Shown here piece by piece: positions 1-9,540 of a stretch of 64,000 bases of DNA. The notes beneath the pieces are model-generated. The model saw nothing but the letters and a program-made list of their open reading frames with translations, searched no databases and was not told the origin of the DNA. Origin of the DNA: Paraburkholderia bryophila (lineage in GTDB: Bacteria > Pseudomonadota > Gammaproteobacteria > Burkholderiales > Burkholderiaceae); contig NZ_QLTK01000002.1 of assembly GCF_003269035.1 (NCBI RefSeq), positions 496,001 through 560,000 on the forward strand, written 5' to 3'. The position numbers and the translations under genes were made by a program. Positions within the stretch are counted from its first letter, which is position 1; every line of letters begins with the position of its first letter.

Positions 1-429
1 ATTCCGGTTGGCGTGAGCATCGCGCCGGTCATTCCGTTCGTCACGGAACCGGACATGGAGCGCGTGCTGGAAGCGTGTGCGGAAGCCGGCGCGAGCAATG
101 TAAGCTATATCGTGTTGCGTCTGCCGTGGGAGGTCGCGCCGCTATTCAAAGATTGGCTCGCGGCGCATTTCCCCGATCGCGCGGACCGGGTCATGAGCCG
201 CGTGCGCGATATGCGCGGTGGCAAGGATTACGACGCGAATTTCGCCACCCGCATGAAAGGCGAGGGTCTGTGGGCGGACCTGCTCAGGCAGCGATTCCAC
301 AAGGCCGTGCGACGGCTGGGTCTGAATCGGCGCGATCGCGGCATTCTGGATATGTCGCACTTTCGGCCGGTCGCGCCGACGCGTGCCGAACCGCCGGCGC
401 GCGAGAATCCTCAACTGGATCTTTTTTAG
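1..429 (+). CDS. Radical SAM protein, PA0069 family (C-terminal fragment)
   Basis: The reading frame is open from the first base of the window, so the gene starts upstream and only its last 142 codons are here. The visible part has no Fe-S cysteine cluster, as expected because the CxxxCxxC motif lies near the N-terminus of radical SAM proteins. The segment GKDYDANFATRMKGEG followed by a basic stretch and a short C-terminal tail ending QLDLF resembles the end of the PA0069-type (spore photoproduct lyase-like) radical SAM family. The family is recognised from memory. The substrate of this family is not established, and the internal GTG at base 13 is not a credible start. Confidence 0.6.
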   Translation: MPVGVSIAPVIPFVTEPDMERVLEACAEAGASNVSYIVLRLPWEVAPLFKDWLAAHFPDRADRVMSRVRDMRGGKDYDANFATRMKGEGLWADLLRQRFHKAVRRLGLNRRDRGILDMSHFRPVAPTRAEPPARENPQLDLF

Positions 430-451
430 CGCGGGCGTGACCGAAGGGCGA

Positions 452-919
452 TTACTGCGACAGCGCCTTGGCCGCTTGCTCCTGACCTTCGAAATAGGTC
501 TGGAATGAGATGGCGAGACCGGTCATCAGCAGGAAGGCGCCGATCAACAGCGAAAAGATCACGATAAAGATCACCGTCCAGCCGGAGCGGCTTTGGCGCT
601 GGGTTTGCGCGTTGAATTGCGCGTCCCACTTTTCATCCGGGCGCAGGCCGTAGACGATCGCGGCGAGAAACGCCGAGAGCAGCGAAACGGCGCCGAAAAA
701 CGCCAGCGCCCAGCCGAGCATCGAGGCGCGCTCGCTGGCCACCACCAGCATGGCGCCCGGAATGCCGATCAGCGTGCCGATCAGATGTGCCCAGCCATAA
801 ATGTCGCGCGTGCCGTAAAGATAGAAGCGGTGAGCGCCGAGGCTGCCGAAGAAAAAGGCCAGCGCGGCAGTAATCGTCTTGGATCTGAAACGCGGTGAAG
901 CCGAAGCAAGGGTGGACAT
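452..919 (-). CDS. TM2 domain-containing membrane protein
   Basis: This 155-residue protein begins with a short basic segment and then the TM2-type pair of hydrophobic helices. The motif FFFGSLGAHRFYLY near residues 23-36 is the family hallmark. Further hydrophobic stretches follow at about 65-90 and 112-135, so four membrane segments are likely. The C-terminus is polar. TM2 proteins sit in the inner membrane and their molecular role in bacteria is unknown. The gene is convergent with the radical SAM gene, with only about 20 bases between the stop codons. The family call is solid; no function can be assigned. Confidence 0.75.
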   Translation of the reverse strand: MSTLASASPRFRSKTITAALAFFFGSLGAHRFYLYGTRDIYGWAHLIGTLIGIPGAMLVVASERASMLGWALAFFGAVSLLSAFLAAIVYGLRPDEKWDAQFNAQTQRQSRSGWTVIFIVIFSLLIGAFLLMTGLAISFQTYFEGQEQAAKALSQ

Positions 920-1082
920 GTAGGCGAGCTTAGAGTGGCGGGCGGTAGCGAGCGGTAGCAGGCGGTCGAAAGGTGCGGTGCGCCGAAGGACGCGGACCGA
1001 CGCGCATTTTACGCTCGCGCGGCGGCGGCGGTCACGTTGCGGCTGTCGCGAGCGAGGTGGGCGCTCGCCAGCGCCGCATGCT

Positions 1083-2276
1083 TCAGGAGGCCGGCACCGA
1101 ATAAGTCACGCGATAAACCGCGCCGGCGTAGTCGTCGCTGATCAGAAGCGAGCCGTCGGGCATCGGCAATACGTCGGCCGGGCGGCCCCACACCGCTTCG
1201 CCGGGTTGCAGCCAGCCCTTGGCGAAGACCTCCTGGCGAGCGTTGCGGCCGTCCGGGTCGGTGATCACCCGCACAACACGGTAACCGACCTTCTTGCTGC
1301 GATTCCACGAACCGTGCTCGGCGATGAAAATATTGTCCCGATACGCGGCGGGAAACATCGAACCGTTATAAAACCGCATGCCGAGCGAGGCGACATGAGC
1401 GCCCAGCTTGACCACTGGCGGCGTAAACGCGCTGCACGGGTGATCTTTGCCAAATTCCGGATCGGGCGTGTCGCCGCCGTGGCAGTAAGGAAAACCGAAG
1501 TCCATGCCGGCACGCGGCGCGCGGTTCAGCTTGTCGTCCGGCACGTCGTCGCCTAGCAGATCGCGGCCGTTGTCGGTGAACCACAGTTCATGCGTCGCCG
1601 GATGCCATGCAAATCCGACCGAGTTGCGGATGCCGCGCGCGACGACCTCGTAATGGCTGCCGTCCGGGTCCATGCGACCGATCAACCCATACCGGTCGCG
1701 ATCTTTCAGGCAGACATTGCAGGGCGCGCCCTGCGGCACATACAGCTTGCCGTCCGGGCCGAACGCGATGAATTTCCAGCCGTGGTGCGTTTCGGTGGGC
1801 AGGGAGTCGGTGATCACGACCGGCTTGGGCGGATCGGTCAGATGGCTGTCAATCGCGTCGAAGCGCAAGATTTTCGACACGGCTGACACATACAGCGCAC
1901 CGTCGCGCCATGCCACGCCCGCCGGCGTTTCCAGGCCCGAAGCGATCACATGCCGGGCCGTCACGTTGCCGTTCTGCAACTCGAGCGCGTAGACGTGGCC
2001 GTCGAGGCTGCCTATATAAAGAATGCCTTGCGGCGACAACGCCATGGCTCGCGCGCTCGGCACCGCGTCCGACAGCACCTCGATATGAAAGCCCGGCGGC
2101 AGTTTGATCCGCTCGACCGGCAACGCGGCGAAGGCGGCGAGGGCTTGCCCGACGAACAGCACGCTGGCAATGGCGTGCACGGTTTTTCGACGACGCGAGG
2201 TACGGGCCAACACGGTGAACCATGCGCGAGCGGCAAAAAATGCGCGCAAAAACGCAATCGGCAACAGGACTTTCAC
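1083..2276 (-). CDS. Secreted PQQ-dependent sugar dehydrogenase (sorbosone dehydrogenase family)
   Basis: This 397-residue protein has a basic N-terminus and a hydrophobic stretch ending in alanines near residue 50, which suggests export to the periplasm. The mature part shows the six-bladed propeller pattern of soluble glucose/sorbosone dehydrogenases. Examples are LPPGFHIEVLSD at the start of the domain, GPDGKLYVPQGAPCN, and GIRNSVGFAWHP followed by LWFTDNGRD. A pair of cysteines (APCNVC) and a later one (PYCHGG, HPCSAF) may form disulfides. The gene reads from a GTG codon preceded by a weak GGAG about eight bases upstream. The substrate cannot be told from sequence, and PQQ use is a family expectation. 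Confidence 0.78.
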   Translation of the reverse strand: MKVLLPIAFLRAFFAARAWFTVLARTSRRRKTVHAIASVLFVGQALAAFAALPVERIKLPPGFHIEVLSDAVPSARAMALSPQGILYIGSLDGHVYALELQNGNVTARHVIASGLETPAGVAWRDGALYVSAVSKILRFDAIDSHLTDPPKPVVITDSLPTETHHGWKFIAFGPDGKLYVPQGAPCNVCLKDRDRYGLIGRMDPDGSHYEVVARGIRNSVGFAWHPATHELWFTDNGRDLLGDDVPDDKLNRAPRAGMDFGFPYCHGGDTPDPEFGKDHPCSAFTPPVVKLGAHVASLGMRFYNGSMFPAAYRDNIFIAEHGSWNRSKKVGYRVVRVITDPDGRNARQEVFAKGWLQPGEAVWGRPADVLPMPDGSLLISDDYAGAVYRVTYSVPAS

Positions 2277-2374
2277 AGGCGCTCCGTCAAGTAGTTCGGG
2301 CGTTTCGGCGAGGTCCGAGGGCCGCTTCCGGAGGGGCGGCGCGGGCTCGTTGCTCAGTTTATCCCCGTAAGTGT

Positions 2375-2403
2375 TTGTTATGGCGTTGGTTTCCCGCTAT
2401 AAT
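2375..2403 (+). promoter_or_regulatory. Sigma-70 promoter of the rpsP-rimM-trmD-rplS operon
   Basis: TTGTTA at 2375-2380 and a perfect TATAAT at 2398-2403 are separated by 17 bases. Transcription would begin near 2410, about 40 bases before the rpsP ATG. This rules out the longer in-frame start at 2371. Confidence 0.8.
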
Positions 2404-2448
2404 CGCGTGTTTCAGTCGTTCCGAACCCCGGTTTTCAAGGATTCTAGT

Positions 2449-2703
2449 ATGGTCATCATCCGCTTGGCTCGTGGCGGCTCCAAGAAGCGCCCGTTCTACA
2501 ACATCGTCGCAACCGATTCGCGCAACCGTCGTGACGGCCGCTTCATCGAACGCGTTGGTTTCTACAACCCGGTCGCTACGAAGGGTGAGTCGCTGCGTAT
2601 CGCTCAAGATCGCCTGACGTACTGGCAAGGTGTTGGCGCGCAACTGTCGCCGACCGTCGAGCGTCTCGTGAAAGAAGCGCAAAAGGCGCAGCCGGCTGCT
2701 TAA
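2449..2703 (+). CDS. rpsP: 30S ribosomal protein S16
   Basis: This is an 84-residue ribosomal protein of the small subunit that contacts 16S rRNA in the 5' domain. The start [20 protein letters not shown] is the conserved S16 N-terminus, followed by [19 protein letters not shown], and the length is typical. The ATG at 2449 was chosen because translation from further upstream would begin inside the promoter. It is the first gene of the classical S16-RimM-TrmD-L19 operon. Confidence 0.97.
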   Translation: MVIIRLARGGSKKRPFYNIVATDSRNRRDGRFIERVGFYNPVATKGESLRIAQDRLTYWQGVGAQLSPTVERLVKEAQKAQPAA

Positions 2704-2823
2704 TGGTAGCTAGCATGTGTATCGTCGTCGGTTCGGCCGGCGGCTCGCGCAGTCTGTGTGAGCAGTCCGATGCGCAAATTGTTTTGCTGAAACAGGCGTC
2801 GAAGTTAGCAGCGAGGTTCAATC

Positions 2824-3549
2824 ATGTCTGAGCGTGATTCCGGCAGTTCAGGTCGCGCCAAGGCCACTTCGCGCGCGAAGACGTCTGATCAGGCGCCATT
2901 CGGTGCATTCGTCCGCAAGCCGGTCGAAAAAGCCGGAGGCAAGGCGAGAGCCGATGTTGTGCCCGTTGCTTCTGGTGCTGCAGAAATGCGCCCGGAAACG
3001 GCGGAAAGCTGGCCGGCCGATTTGGTCGAGGTCGGCAAAATCGTCGATGCTTACGGCCTCAAAGGCTGGGTCAAGGTAGCCGCTCACGCGGATGCCGGGC
3101 ATGGCGGCGACGCGTTGCTGAGCGCGAAGCGCTGGTGGCTGATGCAAGGTCAGGAGCGCAAGTCGGCACCGTCGTTGCAGGCGAAAACGCACAGCGACAG
3201 TGTGGTTGCCCAACTGGGCGGCGTCGCTGATCGCGACGTGGCGCTGGCCATGCGCGGTACGCGTATTTATATCAGCCGCAGCGAATTTCCGGCTCTCGCA
3301 GCCGACGAATTCTACTGGGTCGACCTGCTCGGCCTGGATGTGGTGAACGTTGCCGGAGTCCACCTCGGCAAGGTTGCAGACATGATCGACAACGGTGCGC
3401 ACTCGGTGTTGCGTATCGAATATCCGGCTACCGACAAAAGCGGCAAGCCGGTAACCGGCGAGCGTTTGATCCCGTTCGTCGGCGTCTTTGTCAAAACAGT
3501 GGACCAGACGGCAAAGCTGATTACCGTCGACTGGGAAGCTGATTACTAA
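2824..3549 (+). CDS. rimM: Ribosome maturation factor RimM
   Basis: RimM assists maturation of the 30S head and binds S19. The typical protein starts at [20 protein letters not shown], which begins near residue 66 here. The RimM N-domain (about 66-150) and the PRC-barrel (about 160-240, with [12 protein letters not shown]) follow. At 241 residues it is about 65 longer than the E. coli type because of an N-terminal Ser/Lys/Ala-rich extension with no recognised domain. The extension lies in the same open frame after the ATG at 2824. It follows rpsP after 120 bases and precedes trmD by 24 bases. Confidence 0.95.
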   Translation: MSERDSGSSGRAKATSRAKTSDQAPFGAFVRKPVEKAGGKARADVVPVASGAAEMRPETAESWPADLVEVGKIVDAYGLKGWVKVAAHADAGHGGDALLSAKRWWLMQGQERKSAPSLQAKTHSDSVVAQLGGVADRDVALAMRGTRIYISRSEFPALAADEFYWVDLLGLDVVNVAGVHLGKVADMIDNGAHSVLRIEYPATDKSGKPVTGERLIPFVGVFVKTVDQTAKLITVDWEADY

Positions 3550-3573
3550 ATCATTCGCTGAACGGAGAGAGCG

Positions 3574-4341
3574 ATGCAGTTCGATGTCGTCACGCTCTTT
3601 CCCGACATGTTTCGCGCGCTGACCGACTGGGGTATCACCAGCCGGGCGGCGAAGCAGGAGCGCTACGCGTTGCGTACGTGGAATCCGCGCGATTTCACGA
3701 CCGACAACTACCGCACGATCGACGATCGCCCCTACGGCGGTGGACCCGGCATGGTTATGCTGGCCAAACCGCTCGAAGACGCGATCGGCGCGGCGAAAGC
3801 TGCGCAGTCGGAGCAGGGCATTAGCGCTCCGCGTGTCGTGATGATGTCACCGCAGGGCGCTACGCTGAATCACGACCGTGTCATGCAGTTTGCTGCCGAG
3901 CCCGGTCTGATCCTGTTGTGCGGGCGCTATGAGGCGATCGACCAGCGTTTGCTCGATCGTGTCGTCGACGAAGAAGTCAGCCTTGGCGATTTCGTGCTGT
4001 CGGGCGGTGAGTTACCCGCCATGGCGTTGATGGATGCCGTAGTGCGTCAGTTGCCCGGCGTGCTCAACGACTCGCAATCGGCGGTGCAGGACAGTTTCGT
4101 CGACGTGCTGCTGGATTGCCCGCATTACACGCGTCCCGAAGAATACGACGGCGTGCGTGTACCCGATGTGCTGCTCGGCGGCCATCATGCGGAAATCGCG
4201 GTGTGGCGTCGGCGCGAAGCATTGCGCAACACGCGGAACAAGCGGCCCGATCTGATCGTGAAGGCCAGAAAGAACAAGATGTTGAGCCGTGCCGACGAGG
4301 CATGGCTGACGAGTCTCGCGAAAGAAGAGTCGAAGGCGTAA
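3574..4341 (+). CDS. trmD: tRNA (guanine37-N1)-methyltransferase TrmD
   Basis: TrmD methylates N1 of G37 next to the anticodon, using S-adenosylmethionine, and so prevents frameshifting. This 255-residue protein has the SPOUT trefoil-knot landmarks: [20 protein letters not shown] near 45-64, [13 protein letters not shown] near 112-124, and [15 protein letters not shown] near 136-150. The ATG at 3574 is preceded by GGAGAG with good spacing. It is the third gene of the operon. Confidence 0.97.
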   Translation: MQFDVVTLFPDMFRALTDWGITSRAAKQERYALRTWNPRDFTTDNYRTIDDRPYGGGPGMVMLAKPLEDAIGAAKAAQSEQGISAPRVVMMSPQGATLNHDRVMQFAAEPGLILLCGRYEAIDQRLLDRVVDEEVSLGDFVLSGGELPAMALMDAVVRQLPGVLNDSQSAVQDSFVDVLLDCPHYTRPEEYDGVRVPDVLLGGHHAEIAVWRRREALRNTRNKRPDLIVKARKNKMLSRADEAWLTSLAKEESKA

Positions 4342-4371
4342 AGCTCTCGGTCTTTCGAGCGGACACCAGGC

Positions 4372-4397
4372 GGCGCCGCACATGCGTGTACGGCGCC
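4372..4397 (+). promoter_or_regulatory. Stem-loop between trmD and rplS
   Basis: GGCGCCG (4372-4378) pairs with CGGCGCC (4391-4397), and the loop itself can pair further (CAC with GTG). No U-run follows, so it is not an intrinsic terminator. It may be a processing or stability element within the operon; that role is inferred. Confidence 0.4.
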
Positions 4398-4498
4398 AGA
4401 TGTGAACCCATCCTCTATCGGGGCCGTAGCGGAGCGTAACAAGGCGACTTGGCGCGAAGCAGGTACGAACGCCGACAAGATGGATCTAGGAGTCAGTA

Positions 4499-4885
4499 AT
4501 GAATCTGATTGCAATTCTCGAGCAGGAAGAAATTGGCCGCGCCCTCGGCGAAAAGACTATCCCCGCATTCGCCCCCGGCGACACGGTGATCGTCAGCGTG
4601 AACGTGGTTGAAGGTACGCGTAAGCGTGTTCAGGCTTACGAAGGCGTCGTGATCGCCAAGCGTAACCGTGGTCTGAATTCGTCGTTCATCGTCCGTAAGA
4701 TTTCGTCGGGCGAAGGCGTTGAGCGTACGTTCCAGACGTACTCGCCGCTGCTGGCAAGCATCGTCGTGAAGCGTCGTGGCGACGTGCGTCGCGCGAAGCT
4801 GTACTACCTGCGCGACCGTTCGGGCAAGTCGGCCCGGATCAAGGAAAAGCTGGTCTCGAAAGACCGCGCTGCTTCCCAAGCGTAA
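4499..4885 (+). CDS. rplS: 50S ribosomal protein L19
   Basis: This is a 128-residue large-subunit protein located at the 30S-50S interface. [19 protein letters not shown] at the start and the later [18 protein letters not shown] and [20 protein letters not shown] segments are characteristic. AGGAG lies about eight bases before the ATG. It is the last gene of the operon and is followed by a strong terminator. The last 12 or so residues are a variable polar tail. Confidence 0.97.
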   Translation: MNLIAILEQEEIGRALGEKTIPAFAPGDTVIVSVNVVEGTRKRVQAYEGVVIAKRNRGLNSSFIVRKISSGEGVERTFQTYSPLLASIVVKRRGDVRRAKLYYLRDRSGKSARIKEKLVSKDRAASQA

Positions 4886-4895
4886 ATGCTGTAAG

Positions 4896-4923
4896 AAAAA
4901 GCACCCCTCGCGGGTGCTTTTTT
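4896..4923 (+). terminator. Intrinsic terminator of the rpsP-rplS operon
   Basis: GCACCC (4901-4906) pairs with GGGTGC (4912-4917), preceded by an A-run and followed by a run of six T residues. Confidence 0.9.
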
Positions 4924-4976
4924 GTTTGCCAGGTCAAAATAGCGGCACGTCCCCTTCCGCTTATTCGAGAGACCCG

Positions 4977-5705
4977 TTGATCCGCCCCGTCTTTGAGCCC
5001 GAAACACTGCCTGTCGTCGCGACGGGCGCCGATCTGCCGCCGGTGGCCGGCGGGCGTCTCACGCCCGATGGCTTGCGCGCACGGTTCGAGCAGCGTCTTT
5101 CGTGGGCGCCTGAGCCGATCATCGAAGCGCCCTGGCGCGATACTCACGTCGATCCGCGGGTTGCCGCGGTACTGGTGCCGCTGGTGGTTCGCGAGCACGG
5201 CCTCACCGTGCTGTTGACCCAACGTGCCGACCATCTGAACGACCACGCCGGCCAGGTGAGTTTCCCGGGCGGCCGTCACGAACCTTTCGATGCCGACGCC
5301 ACCGCCACCGCGCTGCGTGAAGCGCAGGAAGAGGTGAGCCTTGCGCCCTCGCGTGTCGAAATTCTCGGTGCGTTGCCCGACTATCTGACGGGCACCGGCT
5401 TTCGCGTCACACCTGTCATCGGTCTGGTGCATCCGCCGTTCGCGTTGAAAGCGGATGCGCTCGAAGTCGCCGAAGTCTTCGAGGTGCCGCTCGCCTTTCT
5501 GATGGACCCCGCCAATCACGAAGAGCGCATTTTTCGCTACGAAGGCGGCGAACGCCGCTTTTTCGCGATGCCGTATCCACGAGCGGCGGCGTCGACGGAG
5601 ACAGAGGCTGGTGACGAGAGCGGCAATCCGGTCGGCGGCCACCATTTCATCTGGGGCGCGACGGCGGCCATGCTGCGCAATTTTTATCGCTTTCTTGCGG
5701 CTTGA
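4977..5705 (+). CDS. NUDIX CoA pyrophosphatase (CoAse)
   Basis: This NUDIX hydrolase is predicted to cleave CoA or related nucleotide diphosphates. QRADHLNDHAGQVSFPGGRH is the CoAse-subfamily motif joined to the Nudix box, whose helix reads LREAQEEVSL. The open frame extends back into rplS, but everything before about 4977 overlaps rplS or its terminator. I therefore placed the start at the TTG at 4977 (LIRPVFEPE), preceded by GAGAG, giving 242 residues. The next in-frame ATG lies much further in, so the TTG is the best available start but is not certain. Confidence 0.85.
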   Translation: MIRPVFEPETLPVVATGADLPPVAGGRLTPDGLRARFEQRLSWAPEPIIEAPWRDTHVDPRVAAVLVPLVVREHGLTVLLTQRADHLNDHAGQVSFPGGRHEPFDADATATALREAQEEVSLAPSRVEILGALPDYLTGTGFRVTPVIGLVHPPFALKADALEVAEVFEVPLAFLMDPANHEERIFRYEGGERRFFAMPYPRAAASTETEAGDESGNPVGGHHFIWGATAAMLRNFYRFLAA

Positions 5706-5820
5706 ATCGCCGCGGGTTGTGCACTTGTTGGGTGTTTGTCAACGTCCTCGCTCAGTGGCATCCGACCCTGTGCTATCGTTATAAAACAATCGTAAAAACT
5801 CGAAAAGCACGGCGCATCGC

Positions 5821-6759
5821 ATGACTTTTTTCTCCGTATTGCTGGCTCTGATCATTGAACAGGTGCGCGCGCTGTCGCCGAACAATCCGGTGTCCGCGCT
5901 GCTTCAATACCATGCGGAGTCGGCGGCGCACGGATTCGATGCCGGCAAGCCCAAGCACGGTTTGCTCGCCTGGCTCGTGGTGGTGGTGCCGTGGACGCTG
6001 GCCGTCGCGCTCGTCTACTACGTGCTTTATCACATTCACTTTGCGCTCGCGTTCCTGTGGAACGTCGCGGTGCTGTACTTCACGCTCGGTTTCCGGCAGT
6101 TCAGCCATTACTTCACGGACATCCACCTCGCGTTGAATAACGACGACGTGCCGCGCGCGCGTGAAATCCTCAATGAGTGGACCGGGCTGGATACCGTGGA
6201 CATGCCCGTCAGCGAAATCGTGCGTCACACGCTGATTCACGCGGTGGTGGCGTCACATCGTCACGTGTTCGGGGTGTTTTTCTGGTTCCTGATTCCGGTC
6301 GGCCCGGCGGGCGCGGTGCTCTATCGCATCGCCGAATATCTGGCGCGCACATGGGCGCGGCCGGTCGACGATCGGACCGTCGCGTTTTCGAGCTTCGCGC
6401 AGCGCGCGTTTTTCGTGATCGACTGGGTGCCGGCACGGCTGACGTCGCTGGGCTTTGCGATTGTCGGCAATTTCGAAGACGCAATCTATGCATGGCGCAA
6501 CCATGCACGTCAGTGGCCGGATGCTAACGACGGCGTGTTGCTCGCGGCAGGCAGCGGTGCGTTGGGCGCGCGCTTGAGCGGGCCGTTGGCGGAGCCATCC
6601 AGTCTCGACGCGCTGACCACCGGCGACGGCGGTCCGATGCAGGTCGGTGACGACTGCACGCCGCGCACGTTGCAATCGGCGGTGGGGCTGGTGTGGCGTG
6701 CGGTGGTGCTGTGGATGATTTTACTGTTGATGCTGACGATCGCGGTGTGGGTGGCTTAA
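5821..6759 (+). CDS. CobD/CbiB-like membrane protein
   Basis: This 312-residue protein has about five hydrophobic segments, for example LAWLVVVVPWTLAVALVYYV near 50-69, the stretch around 72-92, FGVFFWFLIPVGPAGAVLY near 150-168, and a C-terminal anchor. The motifs FLIPVGPAGAVLYRIAEYL and VDWxPARLT are those of the CobD/CbiB (adenosylcobinamide-phosphate synthase) and AmpE superfamily. No other cobalamin gene is nearby. The enzymatic role is therefore unproven, and an AmpE-like signalling role is also possible. Confidence 0.75.
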   Translation: MTFFSVLLALIIEQVRALSPNNPVSALLQYHAESAAHGFDAGKPKHGLLAWLVVVVPWTLAVALVYYVLYHIHFALAFLWNVAVLYFTLGFRQFSHYFTDIHLALNNDDVPRAREILNEWTGLDTVDMPVSEIVRHTLIHAVVASHRHVFGVFFWFLIPVGPAGAVLYRIAEYLARTWARPVDDRTVAFSSFAQRAFFVIDWVPARLTSLGFAIVGNFEDAIYAWRNHARQWPDANDGVLLAAGSGALGARLSGPLAEPSSLDALTTGDGGPMQVGDDCTPRTLQSAVGLVWRAVVLWMILLLMLTIAVWVA

Positions 6760-6789
6760 AAGACGCAACCACGGTCGGTCGTGCAAGAT

Positions 6790-6821
6790 AAAAAAACCGG
6801 GCAAATGTGCCCGGTTTTTTT
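6790..6821. terminator. Bidirectional terminator between two convergent genes
   Basis: CCGGGC and GCCCGG enclose a six-base loop, with an A-run on the left and a T-run on the right, so it can stop transcription from both sides. Confidence 0.9.
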
Positions 6822-6839
6822 ATGCCTTCATTCATGCCT

Positions 6840-7160
6840 TCACCCATCCAACGGATTCCGCGCCGTCCCGCACTGCCAGCACACCGTAAACTGTGCCTCG
6901 AGCGTCTCACCGCACGCATGGCATCGCCACGTAGGCGCCCCCGCCGTCGGCCCCTGCAACGCCGCCTCGATCAACCTCCGCGCCATCGCCTCGTCGCGGT
7001 CATCCACGAGCCACAGTTCCGGCGCGCACTGATCCGCCGGAATATCCCCGAGCGCGCCGTTCAGATACCGGTTGTGCAGCTCGCAACGAATACCCGCTGT
7101 CTCGAGCAGATTCACCCAATGCTGCCCGATGATCAGATTCGGCGCGCGCATCAGCCTCAT
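6840..7160 (-). CDS. DUF2007-type protein with C-terminal zinc ribbon
   Basis: This is a soluble protein of 106 residues. The N-terminal half (MRLMRAPNLIIGQHWVNLLE...) fits the DUF2007 putative signal-transducing fold. The C-terminus has two CxxC pairs (CHACGE and CWQCGT) that should bind one zinc ion. I chose the ATG at 7160 because it lies immediately after the rsgA stop codon; upstream codons would fall inside rsgA. It is probably translated as the last gene of an M48 protease-rsgA-DUF2007 operon. Function is unknown. Confidence 0.7.
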   Translation of the reverse strand: MRLMRAPNLIIGQHWVNLLETAGIRCELHNRYLNGALGDIPADQCAPELWLVDDRDEAMARRLIEAALQGPTAGAPTWRCHACGETLEAQFTVCWQCGTARNPLDG

Positions 7161-7161
7161 G

Positions 7162-8115
7162 TCAGCGCACGATCTGGCTGGCTTCGTGCACGAGTTGCGC
7201 GTACAGCGCATGCCGTTCACGACGGATGCTGCCGTCCGCGACCGCTTCGAGAATCGCGCAGCCCGGTTCCTGCAAGTGATGGCAGTTATAGAACCGGCAG
7301 TTCGCCAGCAGCGGCCTGAATTCGGGGAACGCGCGTTCGAGCCGGCCTTCGGTCAGATGATGCAAACCGAATTCCTGAAAGCCCGGCGAGTCGATCAACA
7401 CACCGCGCTTGCCGCTGCCATCGAGATCCGGCAACGGATAAAGCCGCGTGAAGGTCGTGGTATGACGCCCGCTGTTCAACGCGGTCGAGATTTCGCGCGT
7501 GGCGACTTCGGCATCCGGAATCAGCAGATTCACCAGCGTGGATTTGCCCATGCCGGACTGGCCGAGCAGCAAGGTGGAATGCCCCTGCAGATGTTCGGTC
7601 AAGATAGCGAGGGCCGCCTCGGGCTGCGTGCGGATCGAGACTTCCACGACCGTGTAGTCGAGCGCCCGATACGATTCGAGCCGCTTGCGCGCGCCTTCGA
7701 GTTCGGCGGTCACGTCGGTCTTGTTCAGCACGATCAGCGGCTTCAACTCGTTCGCTTCGGCCGCGACCAGCGCGCGCCCCAGCAGGTCTTCGCTGAAGCG
7801 CGGCTCAGTGGCGAGCACGATCAGCAACTGATCGAGGTTCGCGGCAAACAGTTTCGACTTGTACTGATCCGAACGATACAGCAGATTGCGCCGCTCGCCG
7901 ATCTCGACGATCACGCCCTGGTCGGCCGAGGTCATTTCATAAATCACGCGATCGCCCACCGCGACTTCGCTGCGCTTGCCGCGCGGGAAGCACTGGAGCA
8001 TCGGGCTGCCGTCTTCCGGCGCAACCAGGTAGTGACGGCCATGCGCGGCGATCACGAGGCCGCCTACGCGCGCGGCGGACGGGGCTTGCTTCGCCTTCGG
8101 GGAGCGGCCGCTCAT
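7162..8115 (-). CDS. rsgA: Ribosome small subunit-dependent GTPase RsgA
   Basis: RsgA checks late 30S maturation and releases assembly factors on GTP hydrolysis. Domains seen: an OB-fold (about 15-85), a circularly permuted GTPase with G4 NKTD (131-134) before the P-loop GQSGMGKST (185-193) and DSPG (242-245), then a zinc-binding tail with C273, C278, H280 and C286. The length of 317 is typical. It overlaps the upstream M48 protease gene by four bases (ATGA), which indicates translational coupling. Confidence 0.95.
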   Translation of the reverse strand: MSGRSPKAKQAPSAARVGGLVIAAHGRHYLVAPEDGSPMLQCFPRGKRSEVAVGDRVIYEMTSADQGVIVEIGERRNLLYRSDQYKSKLFAANLDQLLIVLATEPRFSEDLLGRALVAAEANELKPLIVLNKTDVTAELEGARKRLESYRALDYTVVEVSIRTQPEAALAILTEHLQGHSTLLLGQSGMGKSTLVNLLIPDAEVATREISTALNSGRHTTTFTRLYPLPDLDGSGKRGVLIDSPGFQEFGLHHLTEGRLERAFPEFRPLLANCRFYNCHHLQEPGCAILEAVADGSIRRERHALYAQLVHEASQIVR

Positions 8116-9371
8116 GCGTGACGCAACAGTCGGTCGATCCGCTGCGACGCCGGCGGATGCGAGTAATAGAACGCGGTGTAGAGCGGATCGGGCGTCAACG
8201 TCGACGCGTTGTCCTCATACAGCTTGACGAGCGCGTTGACGAGATCTTGCGCATCGGTTTGGGTCGCGGCGAACGCGTCCGCTTCGAACTCGTGCTTGCG
8301 CGAGCTGAGGCTGCCGAGCGGCGTGACGAAGAACAGGAACACCGGCAGCGCGAGGAAGAACAGCACCAGCGCCAGACCGCTGTTGCCGCCGATCAGCGAC
8401 GGCCGCACCCCCAGGCCTTCGTAGAACCACACGCATTGCGTGAGCCAGCCGAGCAGGGCGAGCATCGCGAGACTGATCGCGAACGTGACGAGCATCCGCT
8501 TGATCACGTGACGGCGCTTGAAGTGGCCGAGTTCGTGCGCGAGCACGGCTTCGATCTCATTGCCCGACAGGCGCGCGAGCAGCGTGTCGAAGAATACGAT
8601 CCGCTTGGCCGCGCCGAAGCCGGTGAAGTAGGCATTGCCGTGCGCGGAGCGGCGGCTGCCGTCCATCACGAACAGGCCCTTGGCGGCGAAACCGCAGCGT
8701 TGCATCAGCGCTTCGATCCGGCTTTTCAGCGCTTCGTCCTTGAGCGGCTCGAACTTGTTGAAGAGCGGCGCGATAAACGACGGATACAACACCAGCACGA
8801 GCATCTGGAACGCCACCCAGACGACCCAGGTCCACAGCCACCAGAGGCTGCCGGCCTGGTTCATCAGCCACAGCACGACGAACAGCAGCGGCAGGCCGAA
8901 CGCGGCGCCGAGCAGCACGCCCTTCAAACGGTCGACGAAGAAAATGCCCTTGCTCATCCGGTTGAAGCCGAAGCGCTGCTCGACCACGAACTGACGGTAG
9001 TAGTCGAACGGCAGATCGATCACGCTGGTGATCGCGATCACCGCCGCGACCAGCGCGATCTGCCCAACATAACCGCGACCCAGCCAGTCGGAGATCGCCA
9101 GATCGAGCGTCTGCACGCCGCCCAGCAGCGTCAGGCCGACCAGCACGGCGGCGCTGACGACGATCTCGATCATGGCGAGGCGAGTGCGCTCGACGGTGTA
9201 GTCGGCGGCGCGCTGATGCGCGGTGAGCGCGATGGTGCCGGCAAACTGGCTCGGCACCTGCTCGCGATGACCGGCGACGAAGCGGATCTGCCGCGACGCG
9301 AGCCACAGTTTGGTGCCGACCATCGCCACGACGGCGATGACGAACAGAACGGTGAAGTACAGGGTAGGCAT
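8112..9371 (-). CDS. M48 (Ste24/CAAX-type) membrane metallopeptidase
   Basis: This 419-residue inner-membrane zinc peptidase has the catalytic HELGH motif at 279-283 and a third ligand in the later [13 protein letters not shown] segment. Hydrophobic helices lie at about 3-22, 65-84, 103-122, 150-170, 180-205, 290-310 and 325-350. This matches the Ste24/CAAX prenyl protease 1 layout rather than the short HtpX type. Bacterial members are thought to act in membrane-protein quality control. It is the first gene of the operon with rsgA, and the gene runs divergently from orn. Confidence 0.9.
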   Translation of the reverse strand: MPTLYFTVLFVIAVVAMVGTKLWLASRQIRFVAGHREQVPSQFAGTIALTAHQRAADYTVERTRLAMIEIVVSAAVLVGLTLLGGVQTLDLAISDWLGRGYVGQIALVAAVIAITSVIDLPFDYYRQFVVEQRFGFNRMSKGIFFVDRLKGVLLGAAFGLPLLFVVLWLMNQAGSLWWLWTWVVWVAFQMLVLVLYPSFIAPLFNKFEPLKDEALKSRIEALMQRCGFAAKGLFVMDGSRRSAHGNAYFTGFGAAKRIVFFDTLLARLSGNEIEAVLAHELGHFKRRHVIKRMLVTFAISLAMLALLGWLTQCVWFYEGLGVRPSLIGGNSGLALVLFFLALPVFLFFVTPLGSLSSRKHEFEADAFAATQTDAQDLVNALVKLYEDNASTLTPDPLYTAFYYSHPPASQRIDRLLRHA

Positions 9372-9540
9372 CCGGGGATTCCGTGGTATCTATGCGAGAA
9401 TTATATGTTTCTTCCCGCCTCGCGGCGGGGGATAAGGCCGATCCGGGCCAAACGCTTCAATTCAATCTCAAACGAACATTCGCCGTGGCAGGCGCGCGAG
9501 TAGTACGCGGTCTTCTGCCTGGCCATCAAGGTTGCCCTTC

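Noticed and set aside
8118..9503. Plus-strand frame of 461 codons over the M48 protease gene
   Set aside because: Antisense shadow; it is extremely Arg/Gln/His-rich and the minus strand encodes an intact HELGH protease.
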